DNA of 64,000 bases, taken from positions 6,366,894 through 6,430,893 of the forward strand of contig CM038716.1 in assembly GCA_021613375.1 (NCBI GenBank), given 5' to 3'. Positions 1 through 34,593 of this stretch are shown here, piece by piece. Source of the DNA: Megaleporinus macrocephalus (lineage: Eukaryota; Chordata; Actinopteri; Characiformes; Anostomidae). The number at the start of each line of letters is the position of its first letter. The stretch's first letter is position 1. The translations under genes and the position numbers were made by a program. The notes below the pieces were generated by a model that searched no databases, had not been told where the DNA came from, and worked only from the letters and a program-made list of their open reading frames with translations.

Positions 1-25
1 AAATATGTTCTGCACTCTTTTGTAC

Positions 26-18760
<18,735 letters not shown>

Positions 18761-18774
18761 GAGCTAATATGTAC

Positions 18775-20430
18775 ACGATACTGACTACACTGACACCCCC
18801 TTACAGCAAAGATCTATAATCACATAATGAACTATAACACATCTATAACTAATACACTACACTGACACCCCCTTGCAGCAAAGATCTATAATCATATAAT
18901 AAACTATAACACATCTATAACTGATACACTATACTGACACCCCCTTACAGCAAAGATCTATAATCATATAATAAACTATAACACATCTATAACTGATACA
19001 CTACACTGACACCCCCTTACAGCAAAGATCTATAATCACATAATGAACTATAACACATCTATAACTAATACACTACACTGACACCCCCTTACAGCAAAGA
19101 TCTATAATCACATAATGAACTATAACACATCTATAACTAATACACTACACTGACACCCCCTTACAGCAAAGATCTATAATCACATAATGAACTATAACAC
19201 ATCTATAACTGATACACTATACTGACACCCCCTTACAGCAAAGATCTATAATCATATAATAAACTATAACACATCTATAACTGATACACTACACTGCCCC
19301 TCCCCATACAGCAAAGATCTATAACCATATAATAAACTATTAAACATTTATAACTGATACACTACACTGACCCTTCCATTACAGTAAAGATCTATAATCA
19401 TATAATAAATCATAACATATCTATAACAGATACACTACACTGACCTTTCCCTTACAGCAAAGATCTATAATCATATAATAAACTAAAACACATCTATAAC
19501 TGATACACTACACTGTCCCTTCACTTACAGTAAAGATCCATAATCATATAATAAATCATAACATATTTATAACAGATACACTACACTGACATCCCCTCAC
19601 AGCAAAGATCTCTAATCATATAATAAACTATAACACATCTATAACAGATACACTACACTGACACCCCCTTATATGTTATTATATATGATAGATCTTTGCT
19701 GTAAGGGGGGTGTCAGTATAGTGTATCTGTTATAGACATGTTATAGTTTATTATATGATTAGAGATCTTTGCTGTAAAGGTGGAGTGTCAGTATAGTGTA
19801 TATGTTATAAATATGTTATAGTTTATTATATATTATATTAAATATATTCCTTACAGAAAAAAATTATAATCATATAATAAACTAAAACACATCTATAACT
19901 GATACACTACACTGACCCTTCCCTTACAGTAAAGATCCATAATCATATAATAAATTATAACATATTTATAACAGATACACTACACTGACACCCCCCCACA
20001 GCAAAGATCTCTAATCATATAATAAACTATAACACATCTATAACAGATACACTACACTGACACCCCCTTATATGTTATTATATATGATAGATCTTTGCTG
20101 TAAGGGGGGTGTCAGTGTAGTGTATCTGTTATAAATATGTTATAGTTTATTATATATTATATTAAATATATTCCTTACAGAAAAGATCTATAATCATATA
20201 ATAAACTATAACACATCTGCAACAGATACACTATACTGACACACCCTTACAGCAAAGATCTATAATCATATAATAAACTATAACATGTCTATAACAGATA
20301 CACTACACTGACACCCCCCTTACAGCAAAGATCTACAGTATAATCATATAATAAATTATAACATATCTATAACAGATACACTATACTGACACACCCTTAC
20401 AGCAAAGATCTATAATTACATAATAAATGG
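18775..20430. repeat. 73-bp minisatellite with inverted blocks
   Basis: Units of about 73 bp: GATACACTACACTGACACCC, CCTTACAGCAAAGATCTATA, ATCATATAATAAACTATAAC, ACATCTATAACT. About 20 units in all. Two blocks (about 19674-19830 and 20068-20170) run in the opposite orientation, so the array contains hairpin-forming inverted repeats. It directly flanks the il1rap first exon upstream. Confidence 0.95.
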
Positions 20431-20479
20431 AGCTTTACATTTGTGCAAGTCTCCCATGTCATGTCCACTAAGCCCCCCT

Positions 20480-21010
20480 CATAGCTTCATGGACGCTGGC
20501 TTTCGAATTGTGCACTGATAACAAAAGAATTGTCCCTCTCCTTTTTAGCCCAGCGAACACAGCATCCATGATTACCAAGAAGAATTTTAAATTTTGATTG
20601 GTCAGACCACAGGACACTTTTCCACTTCACCTCAGAGTATCTTAAATGAGCTCAGGCCCAGAGAACTCGGCGACGCTGGCTCTGTTAATATCTGCTTTCT
20701 TGTTTGCATGGTAGAGTTTTAACTTGTGTTAAGCTGTGTTGATGATGTTGGGAAGTGTTTTTGAGTCGACGCAGTGATTTCACTACAGATTCGGTCTGTT
20801 TTTAATGCAGTGCTGTCTGAGGGCCTGAAGATCCCAATCATCCAGTACTGGTTGGGCCCTTACATACTGAGATTTCTGCTGATTATCTGAATCTTTTAAT
20901 GATAGTGTATATACTGTAGACAATGAAAACTACAAGTTGTTTACTATTTTACAGTACTCTTGAATTGTGCATCTGCCGGCACAGTCTTTCACAGTGTGGT
21001 GGCCCCTCCC
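20480..21010 (-). mobile_element. Tc1-like transposon relic, third family (reverse strand)
   Basis: On the minus strand it resembles the N-terminal and middle part of a common teleost Tc1-type transposase: tokens equivalent to KLYHANKK and WSDQSKF-like sequence (plus strand TTGATTGGTCAGACCACAGG, GGTAGAGTTTTAACTTG). Many stops; no intact frame. Confidence 0.5.
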
Positions 21011-21269
21011 CATCTGTACTTGTGAAAGACTCTAACTTGTTTACTTGCTGTGAAAATGAGAAGGAAGATGAGTTCAAGAGAATATACTTTATTCTTGAAG
21101 ATACAGCAGTACAGACATGCTCTGCGAAGGTCTAGCCAAGGCAACTGCACCCTATGTAAGTCCAGCTGACTACAGATCCAACTGGCCTTTATGGCACTGT
21201 AAGGCCAGGTCATTATCTCCTGGGCTTGGAGCAGATTTCCTTGGGGGTTCCTGCCATAAACAATTTGAT

Positions 21270-22050
21270 TTGATTTTTGATTTAATCACTACAGACCTCC
21301 AAACTTCATGTGGTCTTCAGATCAGCTCAAGAGTAGAGCGTAGAGAGCTTCATGGAATGGGTTTCCATGGCCGAGCAGCTGCTTCCAAGCCTTACATCAC
21401 CAAGTGCAATGCAAAGCGTTGGATGCAGTGAAGTAAAGCTGTCGTAACTGGACAGTGGAGACATGTTCACTGGAGTGGAGAGTCATGCTTCTCCATCTGG
21501 TAATCAGATGGACGAGTCTGGGTTTGGTGGTTGTCAGGAGAACGGTGCTTGTCTGACTGCATTGTGCTGAGTGTAAAGTTTGGTGAAGGGGAGATTATGG
21601 GGTGGGGTTGTTTTTCAGGAGTTGGGCTCGGACCCTTAGTTCCAGTGAAAGTAACTCTTAATGCTTCAGCAGACCAAGAGATTCTGGGGAATTGTATGCT
21701 CCCAACTTTGTGGGGACTGTTTGGGAATGACTCCTTCCTGTTCCATAAAGACATGGAGGAGTGAGTTTGATGTGGAAGAACTCGACTGGCCTGCACAGAG
21801 TCCTGACCTCAACCTGATAGAACACCTTTGGGATGAATAAGAGCGGAGACTGTGAGTCAGACCTTCTCGTCAACATCAGTGTCTGACCTCAACAATGTGC
21901 TTCTGGAAGAACGGTCAAACATTCCCATAAACACTCTCCTAAACCGTGTGGAGAGACTTCCCAGAAGAGTTGAAGCTGTTATAGCTGCAAAGGGACATCA
22001 TATTAAACCCTATGGATTAAGAATGGGACGTGACTCAAGTTCATATGCGT
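21270..22050 (+). mobile_element. Tc1/mariner transposase relic
   Basis: Same family as 12790-13515. Pieces read [48 protein letters not shown], then PINTLLNRVERLPRRVEAVI near the end. Frames shift repeatedly, so it is dead. The ATCACTACAGACCTCCAAAC region marks its N-terminal half. Confidence 0.85.
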
Positions 22051-22467
22051 GTGAAGGCAGACGAGTCCAGTATATAATATTTAGGCTTTTTGGATTAAAC
22101 AACAACATCTACCAGGAGTATTAGAGGAAAGATAATTAAGTTATAAGGGTTTGAAGCATGAATTGTGTCCCACTCAGTGGAAACGTGCTATTCTGCATAC
22201 AGAGAGGAAGCTGAAGGTCTAGTGTGTACTGGCTCAGAGTTGGCGCTCCTCTGGCACCCCCTGCAGGCAGACTGCTGGGATGTGAAAGGTGCTGCGTCAG
22301 CAGATTTTCTGCAGCATGAAGACGCTCAGTTAGAGCTGCCAGAATGAAGGACCTGCTGTTAGAAGATCAGGAGCGTCTGCTGTGAGATAGAAATAAAATG
22401 CTTATCTGGAAAAAGGTAAACGAGTCAGAGAGGGCACAGACAGCGAGTGTGAAGGGCACAGACATAG

Positions 22468-22499
<32 letters not shown>

Positions 22500-22629
22500 T
22501 CGTCTGAATGGAGCTCCATTCACTGTGGTGGGGCTGTGGGGGGATGGGATCAATAGAAATGTGTAGTGAAGCCTTTTCTTAATGAATGCATTATATATAT
22601 AGACCAGATAATATTCATACATACTTTAC
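22051..22629. other. Intergenic sequence
   Basis: (CA)n at 22468-22494. No gene recognised. Confidence 0.55.
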
Positions 22630-22890
22630 AAAGTAACATAAATATCTTATTGTGAAAGAAGTAGATCATATCTTGAGCTCCAGTTTGAAGAACAAAGTGT
22701 AGTTCCAGATTTCTCCTGGACGCCCCAGACATTGTACGAATGTTTTCACTTCAGTAGCAATCTTGATTTAGCTTAATGAAGTACTGAGCAGTCAAAGCAG
22801 GTATTAGATGAGAACTGTAAATAATACTGGGTTGTTTATAGAAAGAGAAGCTTAGAAAGGGTTAAATAAACACGCTGACGTATGTAATAG
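22630..22890 (+). repeat. Dispersed repeat R1, copy 2
   Basis: Matches 865-1120 over about 250 bp with few differences (for example ACATAAATATC for ACATGAATATC). Confidence 0.75.
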
Positions 22891-23074
22891 CCCTACTTAT
22901 TGGACGATATATAAATCTTTTTGGATTCCAACTTAATAAACAATCATATTTCTTAAAATATTTATTAGATAAACAGATATTAGATGATAATAAATCCTTC
23001 ATCAAAGAAATGGGTAAAAAAACACATAAAAAACATAAGATAAAAAAGTATAGAATCTAATGTATATTTATAAA

Positions 23075-23190
23075 TTCTTTATTTTTTAATGTAAATTAAT
23101 GGAATCAGAAATATTGCACGTGAGTTTGGAGCATTTCTATTGGTTCATTCATCATAAACCTTTCACAGGATATAAAGAGCAGCTGTCTCT
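23075..23190 (+). repeat. Dispersed repeat R2, partial
   Basis: TTAATGGAATCAGAA and GAGCATTTCTATTGGTTCAT match the R2 family. Confidence 0.55.
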
Positions 23191-23194
23191 TGGT

Positions 23195-23870
23195 CTGCTG
23201 AAGCATTAAGAGTTCCTTTTACTGGAAAAACATCCCCACACTATAATAATAATAATAATAATAATAATTATTATAATAATAATCCCCCCTCCACCAAACT
23301 TTACACTTGGCACAATGCAGTCAGACAAGTACCGTTCTCCTGGCAACCAAGCTCCAAACCCACACTCGTCTATCAGATTGCCAGATGGAGAAGCGTGATG
23401 TGTCACTCCAGAGAACACGTCTCCACTACTCTAGAGTCCAGTGGCGGCGTGCTTTACACCACTGCATCTGATGCTTTGCATTGCTCTTGGTGATGTAAGG
23501 CTTGGATGCAGCTGCTCGGCCATGGTAACCCATTCCATGAAGCTCTCTACGCTCTGTTCTTGAGCTGATCTGAAGACAACATGAAGTTTGAAGGTCTGTA
23601 GTGATGGACTCTGTAGAAGCTGAGTTGCTGTCGTTCTCAATCACTCTCACTTTGTTATAACACCACTGACAGTCCACTGTGGAATATTTAGTAGTGAGGA
23701 AACTTCACCACTGGACTTGTTGCACAGGTGGCGTCCTATCACGGTACCACGCTGGAGTTCACTGAGCTCCTGAGAGCGACTAGGTGCTTGCTTTTATACA
23801 CCTGTGGCAATAGAAGTGATTAGAACACCTGAATTTAATGATTTAGATGGGTAAGTAAATATATATATAT
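23195..23870 (-). mobile_element. Tc1/mariner relic with a (TAA)n insertion in the transposase
   Basis: The minus strand reads [20 protein letters not shown], followed by GGGG and an (ATT/AAT)n run at 23243-23283 in the middle of the GGGGIMVWGCFS motif. The N-terminal part is at 23426-23677 ([29 protein letters not shown]). Non-functional. Confidence 0.85.
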
Positions 23871-24450
23871 ATATTATAATCTTGTATATAATATTGTATA
23901 TACTAAATGACTAATACTCTACACAGTATAGTCGGCACAGTACACTCTCCACCAGCAGAGGGCGGACACTGCACATTCTACTGCTACACACAATCATATA
24001 TATACAGGACTGCAGATCTGCAGATATCTGGCACACACAAACACACACACTGGCTGGGAGCCAACTGTAATTCAGCATGAGGAGATCAGATCTGAGTCAG
24101 CAATGTGTGAGAAGCAGAGTGAAATAAATGGGGGGATGTTGGGGGGAGGGTTTAGTGTGTGTTTAGTAGCTGATCTTGTTATTGCAGGACTCTCCTTCAT
24201 CAGTAACGTTTTCGAGAACAGCTCCTCTCACTCTAGTACCAAATCAGGAGGTGTAAATGGGCGAGTAAAACCACGTCTCCTCTGTGTAGGAAATGTGCTC
24301 AGCATTAATGCTGCTTTCATAGACGTGCATGTAACCAATAGATACCTATAAGACAGATGCTGGGTTTTTAACTCGAGCTGGTATCTGAATGACCTGGTGT
24401 CCATTACTTACATAAACTTAAGAGTTAATTTGTCATATGTACCTATATTT
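23871..24450. other. Intergenic sequence
   Basis: No gene or element recognised; a short frame at 24103-24351 has no family resemblance. Confidence 0.55.
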
Positions 24451-24451
24451 G

Positions 24452-28440
<3,989 letters not shown>

Positions 28441-29490
28441 GAACACTATCACACTTGTATTTGGTTTCATTGTTTTTAATTGTTAAATTATCTTTTCGTC
28501 CTGCTGATCTTGCGATGTTCGTTTTTTAAGACAATCATTTACATCATGGATCTCTATGTGGTTCATCATTAAGGTGCAAACATTAACAAACACAAAAACA
28601 TTGTTATCTTTAGGCAGTAATCAAAAATTAAAGTGTTTCTCTCGAACGCAGGCAGACATCTTTACTCACACTCCAAAAATCAGATCCTTTACACATGAAA
28701 TCAACTACATCTACAACTCTAGAGTTACTATATCTAGTATTTCTCAGTATGAGATTGCTCTGAGAATACAGCAACATCATTCAACTTACTCACACCCAAA
28801 TGTGCAGACATTGCTATTTGCTATTAGCTATAACAACTGATCAGATATAACAATTGATGTCAATCTTTACATACTTCTTCATTTATAATTTAAGATTATT
28901 CAACCTATTTAAAGGCTTTTTACTGGTTTTAAGTGATTTTGTTCCAAATTAAAGTACATTTCACCCATTTTCTTCTGGCATAAAGTCATATTTCACTATT
29001 TCATGAACCAGCCAAAACGATCTTCCAATATATGACCTTAAGTAAGACTAAATATTTTTAGATTTGATCCAAATGTCAGATGTTTTTTTAATACTGTTGG
29101 TGTTTCGAATGTTCTAGATTCTACACAGGCTGCTTTGGATAAATAAGCTTCTATCAAATTAAGTTCTATCAAATTAACCCCGAAAATCACCACAATTAAA
29201 ATGTAGACATTTTTAACTCTACTTAATAAAAGTCCAGTGGTTGTAGAATTGGTGGACAGCATAGGCAGCACCGAGTGACACTGACCACTGACAGCGAAAG
29301 AATGAATTGTTTTTATGTGAGCATAACTTTTTTTTAACTGAGCCAATTTTATCAGCTATAACAATTGATTGTAAATCTTTACATACTTAATCATTTGAAA
29401 TGATCTTAAATCTAGCCAGTGTAGCTAATATCTCGCATTATAATTGTTTTTAGAACTTAAGATTATTCAACCTATTCAAAGGCTTTTTAG
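28441..29490. repeat. AT-rich duplicated block, copy 1
   Basis: About 28840-29290 (AGATTATTCAACCTATTTAA, TTTTGTTCCAAATTAA, AAGTCATATTTCAC, AAAGTCCAGTGGTT) is repeated at 29345-30200, where it is interrupted by a hAT MITE. No coding signal. Confidence 0.65.
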
Positions 29491-29914
29491 CAAGGGTGTA
29501 GATTTGCTCTTGACATTGGTGGGGACCTATGTATTGCCCCCCAACATTGGCGTTTTTGTTATTGTAGTTGTTTTTTCTTTTTGCTCTGTGATAAAACGAT
29601 AAAGGACTGATGTACTACATATGCTATTCTACGTGCTTTTAAACTATTCTGAATAACAGTTCATAATTTAATTAATGAATTATATAACGTTAAATTAACT
29701 GACAGTTGGGCAGTTCATTTCCAAACCATGTTATTTATAGCTACAGACGATGTTAGCCTGCTGTATGCTGTTACGGGGAGGTAGGACTCCAGCAGGGAAC
29801 GTGATTTTTCTGCACCTCTAGGTTAATGAAACCTTGACAGATTGGGGTTTTTTTTGGAGGTGGTCAAATGATTGGGGACACAAAACCTCCATCCATGCTA
29901 ATTCTACACCCTTG
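29491..29914. mobile_element. hAT-type MITE, second copy
   Basis: The ends CAAGGGTGTAGATTTG and (reverse strand) CAAGGGTGTAGAATTAG are inverted copies. The flanks CTTTTTAG and CTTTTTTA are an imperfect 8-bp target duplication. It matches the 712-bp copy at 17329-18040 at both ends. The first block copy at 28.9 kb lacks it, giving a natural empty site. Confidence 0.85.
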
Positions 29915-30540
29915 CTTTTTTAAATAGTTTCAAGTCATTTTGTTCCAAATTAATGTGAATTTTACTCATTTTTCTCACATAAAGTCTTATTTCACAAACC
30001 AGCCTACATGATCTGCTAATGGAATTAGATAATTTTAAAGAACTTTGTGTGTTCTAGATTCTAGAAGTTCTAGAAGTTTTCCGGCTTCTGCTATTCTAAC
30101 AATATGAACCCCCGAAAATCACAACAATTACAATGTAGACGACATTTTTTACTCTACTGAATGAAAGTCCAGTGATTTGAGAACTGTTGGACGACATAGG
30201 CATAGGCAGGTAGTAGATATATATAAAATCTAAAACTTACTAAAAATGTTTAGAAATAATAAAAAAATTCAAATCATGTTTTTCCAGTAACATCATGCGA
30301 CATATTGTGAACTACCTAAAGCGAATAAAACCTGAAAAATAGGTCTCATAATTGGATAATATCCTTAGCGCAATCTCATCATGAGAAACATTACATGCAC
30401 TGACTAGATTCCAGATGAACTCACACGTAAAAGATATGATTTTTGCTGTGTACCAGCCAGTGACACCCATCCCCTTTCTCTGAGCCCACCCCTGAACTCG
30501 TAACCCCACCCCGACATCCACCACCCCACCCCCCCGACCC
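29915..30540. repeat. AT-rich duplicated block, copy 2 (right part), and flank
   Basis: Resumes the block seen at 28.9-29.3 kb: TTTTGTTCCAAATTAATGTG, CCCCGAAAATCAC, GAATGAAAGTCCAGTG. Bases 30470-30540 are C-rich. Confidence 0.6.
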
Positions 30541-30574
30541 GTGCAGGCGATGCTGGTGCTGCTCTCCTAATGGA

Positions 30575-30690
30575 AGACTTCTCACAAACCCCGCCCCTTT
30601 TGGCTAAGCACTGCTGATTGGCTCTTTCTGAGCACTGAAAGTTTGCTGGATGGAGGAGCGAGCTGGACCAATCAGATTCAGCCTTACTGC
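30575..30690. promoter_or_regulatory. CCAAT/GC-box cluster
   Basis: CCCCGCCCCTTTTGGC (a GC box), GATTGGCTC (a reverse CCAAT box) and GACCAATCAGA within 100 bp in the fgf12-il1rap interval. Promoter-like content, but no exon can be assigned to it. Confidence 0.25.
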
Positions 30691-31004
30691 AGCATTATGC
30701 TAGCGGGTCGGTCTGTGTGTGTGTGTGTGTGTGTACGTACATGTGGGTGTGTGCGTGTGTGAGGGCAGTCTGTGCTTTTGGCAGGAATAACACACTCACA
30801 AGAGTGTGTACAATCAATTAGAGCTCACACAGAGCACGCAGACAGTGAGATCAGAGAGGAGCCGACCGATACATCGTTTATATCAATAATCTGGTTATAC
30901 CAATGTAGTGGTATCGGTGAAACTCTCACCAGCAAAACATGGATTGCTTTGAAGCTGATTGCTTAATAATGCAATGAATGTTCACTAGGGCTGTCAAAAC
31001 TACT

Positions 31005-31011
<7 letters not shown>
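30691..31011. other. Intergenic sequence
   Basis: (TG)n at 30714-30733. The 64-codon frame at 30772-30966 resembles nothing known. Confidence 0.5.

Positions 31012-31081
<70 letters not shown>
31012..31081. repeat. (TA)n microsatellite beside a MITE
   Basis: About 70 bp of TA repeats just left of the MITE at 31100. Confidence 0.97.
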
Positions 31082-31085
<4 letters not shown>

Positions 31086-31099
31086 CGTATATACATATC

Positions 31100-31405
31100 C
31101 ATGTAGAAGTGTGGGAGTGTACACTTACAGACTGTAGTTACCATTGTTACCCTGTTCTTCAATGGTCAAGACCCCCACAGGACCACCTCAGAGCAGACAT
31201 TATTTGGGTGCTGGGTCATTCTCAGCACTTCAGTGGCACCGCCGTAGTGGTGGTGTGCTAGTGTGTGTTGTGCTGGTGTGAGTGGATCAGACACAGAAGT
31301 GCTGCTGGAGTTTCTAAACACTGTGTCCACTCACTGTCCACTCTATTAGACACCTTGGACTTTACAAGGTGGACCAACAAGGTAGGCGTGTCTAATGTGA
31401 ATGAT
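31100..31405. mobile_element. Palindromic MITE, half copy
   Basis: ACACTTACAGACTGTAGTTA, ACCCCCACAGGACCACCTCA, GTGGATCAGACACAG and the end GTGGACCAACAAGGTAGGCG. Confidence 0.75.
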
Positions 31406-31894
31406 GTGAATAAATAATCCACAGAAAGTTACTGGGTGTCAACTGGGATACGACTATATCTTCTAATAGAAGAAACTCTCCTGTGTGCAAATCTATAAGT
31501 TGCCATTGATATTTTCAATGATTGCAATTAAGACTAACGTTGTTGAGAAAATTGATAATTATGTTGATCATTTACCTGCAAATCAAGCTGTTTTTGCACA
31601 AATTTACACCAGACATGAATTTATTGTATAGATTCGCTGCTACTAATGAAGTTCAACAAGGTCGTTTTGACAGCCCCAGCACAAACCATATGAAACCGAA
31701 GAGCGAAATTTGCGCGCTCTTTTTTATTTACGGTCAGATTTGCTTGCGCGCAGCTTCGATAAACAAGGACCAACGAGGCCGAGCACAATGAGATCAAGCA
31801 GAGAGGAAGTCTGGACATGCTCATGCAGGTCAAATAGAGGCAAGCTTACAGTATAACCTTAGTAGTTTCACATAGAATTAGCAGCTTAGTTATT

Positions 31895-31935
<41 letters not shown>

Positions 31936-32290
31936 TAATAATAATAGTCTTAGAGGCGCAGGGGAGGATTTTCAAAAAGCATTAAGACATCATTTAAAAA
32001 ATCGGCCATGGTCAGTTCACCACAGTCGCTTTGTTTTTGTTTGTGAAGCAGCTGTTTAGACATCCGCCCCCTACCGACCTCGTCAGATGCTACAAAATAA
32101 AAGTCTACAGGAAGTCAGACTGTGACTGCAATAAGACAAATGCCAGTTAAGGATCCCCCATCATGCAAACACCTTCCCAGAGATAATTCCAAACATCTGG
32201 AGTGACGTGAATGCACCACTACAGACCAAACCCCAGACTGGGCGGAGCCTCGGCTTGGGAGGACATTAGCTAGCTTGGTGTGGAATTGTT
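31406..32290. other. Intergenic sequence with a (TAA)n run
   Basis: (AAT)n at 31894-31947. No gene recognised. Confidence 0.55.
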
Positions 32291-32294
32291 ATTT

Positions 32295-33180
32295 CTAATA
32301 ACTATAAGTTAGGAACCCGCTGAGCTTTCTGGGAATTCCAAGAAGTTTTAAAGATTTATGAGAGTTCATAAATTATCAATGACTGTTGCTTCATTTGCAT
32401 GTAAAGGAGTCATTACGCTTGTGGAAGTTCTAGATAACCGAGGGTTAAAATAAGTCACAGTCTAACTAGGCTTCAGTGGTAATTATGGTGATGAACCCTC
32501 AGGGCTTTCTAGGAAATCGGAGAAGTCCTAAATATTTATGAGAGTTTATAAATGATCTTTAACTGTTGCTTTAATTGCATGTAGAGACATGATACTTATG
32601 GAAGTTCTAGATAACCGAGGGTTAAAATAAGTCACCGTCTAACTAGGCTTCAGTGGTAATTATGGTGAGGAACCCTCAGGGCTTCCAAGGAATTCGGAGA
32701 AGTCCTCAAGATTTATGAGAGTTTATAAACTATCTTTAACTGTTGCTTCATTGTCATGTAGAGTCATTATATTTATGGAAGTTCTAGATAACCGAGGGTT
32801 AAAATGAGCCAAAATCGAACTAGGCTTTAGTTTAAATTATGGTGAGGAACCCTCAGGGCTTTCTAGGAATTCTGATAAAGCTTAAAGATTTATGAAAGTT
32901 TATAAATTATCTTGAATTGTTGCTTCAGTTGCATGTAAAGGAGTCAACACACTTGTGGAAATTCTAGATAAACAATGGTTAAAATGAGCCACAGTCTAAC
33001 TAGATTTCAGTTCTAATTACAGTGAGGAACCCTCTGAGCTTTTTGGGAATTCCGAGATAATCTAAATATTTGTGACAGCATAAAATTTTTGGGAACTTTT
33101 TGCTTCAATTTCATGTAAAGGAGTCATTTCGCTTGTGGACATTCTAGATAACCTACAGTTTAAATGAACCATAGTTTAGG
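32295..33180 (+). repeat. 178-bp tandem repeat, five units
   Basis: GTTCTAGATAACCGAGGGTT recurs at 32427, 32604 and 32781, then diverged at about 32961 and 33141, with GAGGAACCCTCAGGGCTTTC and AGATTTATGAGAGTTTATAA in each unit. Divergence increases to the right. It lies past the fgf12 3' end. Confidence 0.92.
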
Positions 33181-33673
33181 TTTCAGTCAGTTGTTTGAAA
33201 TGAAAAACTCATTATTATATAAGTTATTTTTTAAGATTTTAAAACTTTAAAGGTCTGTGCTTAATCTAGACATGGAAATCCCATAGGGATGCAAGCGGAA
33301 ATTAGCATTAGCATTAGCTATAGGTGCTTTTAAAGACATTTATGGCTCAAAATGAAGGCCGAGTTTAGAAGTTTGGTGTAAATGTTTGATCATTTATAGC
33401 CACTGTTAGTTGGCTATGTTTACATTTATGGCATTTGGTGAACACTTTTATCTAGAGTACACAAGTAGGTGAAGATGGTGTTATGTTTACCTGTATACAG
33501 GTTGGCAAAGGTAGTGTTACAGTTTACCTGTATACAGGTGGGTGATGGTAGTGTTAGGAGTCAAGGACTCTTATTGGTTTGATGTATTCAGATGGATATA
33601 ACATGAAGGCAGCAGTATAAGCCTACTACTACACTAACCAACCACTAGATAGAAACATACTTTTAGCCTGTAG
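33181..33673. other. Sequence 3' of fgf12
   Basis: No gene seen; a short local repeat of GTTTACCTGTATACAGGT occurs at about 33486-33540. Confidence 0.5.
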
Positions 33674-33679
33674 TTTATT
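33674..33679 (-). promoter_or_regulatory. Possible fgf12 polyadenylation signal
   Basis: AATAAA on the minus strand, about 0.8 kb past the fgf12 stop codon. The stretch between (33680-34462) would then be 3' UTR; it includes a T-rich run at 34218-34242 (A-rich in the transcript) and a moderately GC-rich part at 34110-34170. Several other AATAAA hexamers lie further on, so this is only the first plausible one. Confidence 0.25.
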
Positions 33680-34462
33680 TTGAGCCAACATGTGATAGTG
33701 ACTATGATTAACCAGAACTTATTATTTACCTGTTTAGCTAGCTAGCTTGTTGTCTAACACCCACACATTGAGGGGTTTCTCCCAAGCTGGGGCTCTGGCC
33801 AGCCTACAGCTCAGCCGGACGCATTTGGTCACTTCCGGTGTGGCATCACTTCCTACTGGAATTACAACACAGCCAATCACAGGCTAGCAGTCCAGTACCA
33901 TCCATCACCTCAGCCAATCAGAGAGCAGACTGTGAAGACACCCCCCACCCCTGAACCCACCCCACCCCTGACCCCGCCCACAAAAAAGTCAGACCAACAG
34001 AAAAGAGACGATCGGTAGTAGCGACTGATAATAATGAGCAGAGCGACACACAAGCGCGTGAAAAGTGCATTTGCATTCAGAAATCAACACGTGGGAACTC
34101 TTACATGGCTTAAAGCTTAAACTTCCAGAACACACACGGCGCCCGTCTCGGCTCCGAGAGGCCGCGGATCACACACTCGGCAGGCTTTGCATAAAATGTC
34201 CTGATTTTGGATTTTGTTGTTTTTTTTTTGTTTTTTTTTTTTTCTATTGTTTTCTTTCTAAGATATTCACAGGCAAAGATTCAGTTTCGTCCCCTTCTCG
34301 CCGTTTTTCTCATCAGTTGGTTTCTTCTTTCGATATTCAGGTGGTTGTTGATGTTGAGGGTGACATTCAGCTCCAGGAGGTGCTGTGTGTGTGTGTGTAT
34401 ATATATGTGTGTGTGTGTATATGTGTATGTGTTTATATAAGTGTGTGCGTATCAGAGAGCAG

Positions 34463-34593
34463 CTATGATCCGTCCTGCTCGTTGGAGTCCGGGTTTAGCT
34501 CCTTTCCTCCATTCATGGTGGGAGTCCCTGAGTCTTTCCTGGAGCGCTGCTTCTCCTCCAGCTCGTGCAGCGATGGCTCCTTGTACATACACA
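34463..34593 (-). CDS. fgf12: fgf12 exon 5 (C-terminal tail and stop)
   Basis: The acceptor CTCTGCTAG is followed by TG-TGT-ATG, which with the last base of exon 4 gives Val205 and then [20 protein letters not shown] and [21 protein letters not shown]. The TAG stop is at 34465-34463. The motif EPSLHE is conserved in all FHFs, and GTPTMNGGK is typical of FGF12. Compared with the human tail it lacks one Gly after EKQ and ends in a longer acidic extension, making the protein four residues longer. The overlapping plus-strand reading frame is only its antisense shadow. Confidence 0.95.
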
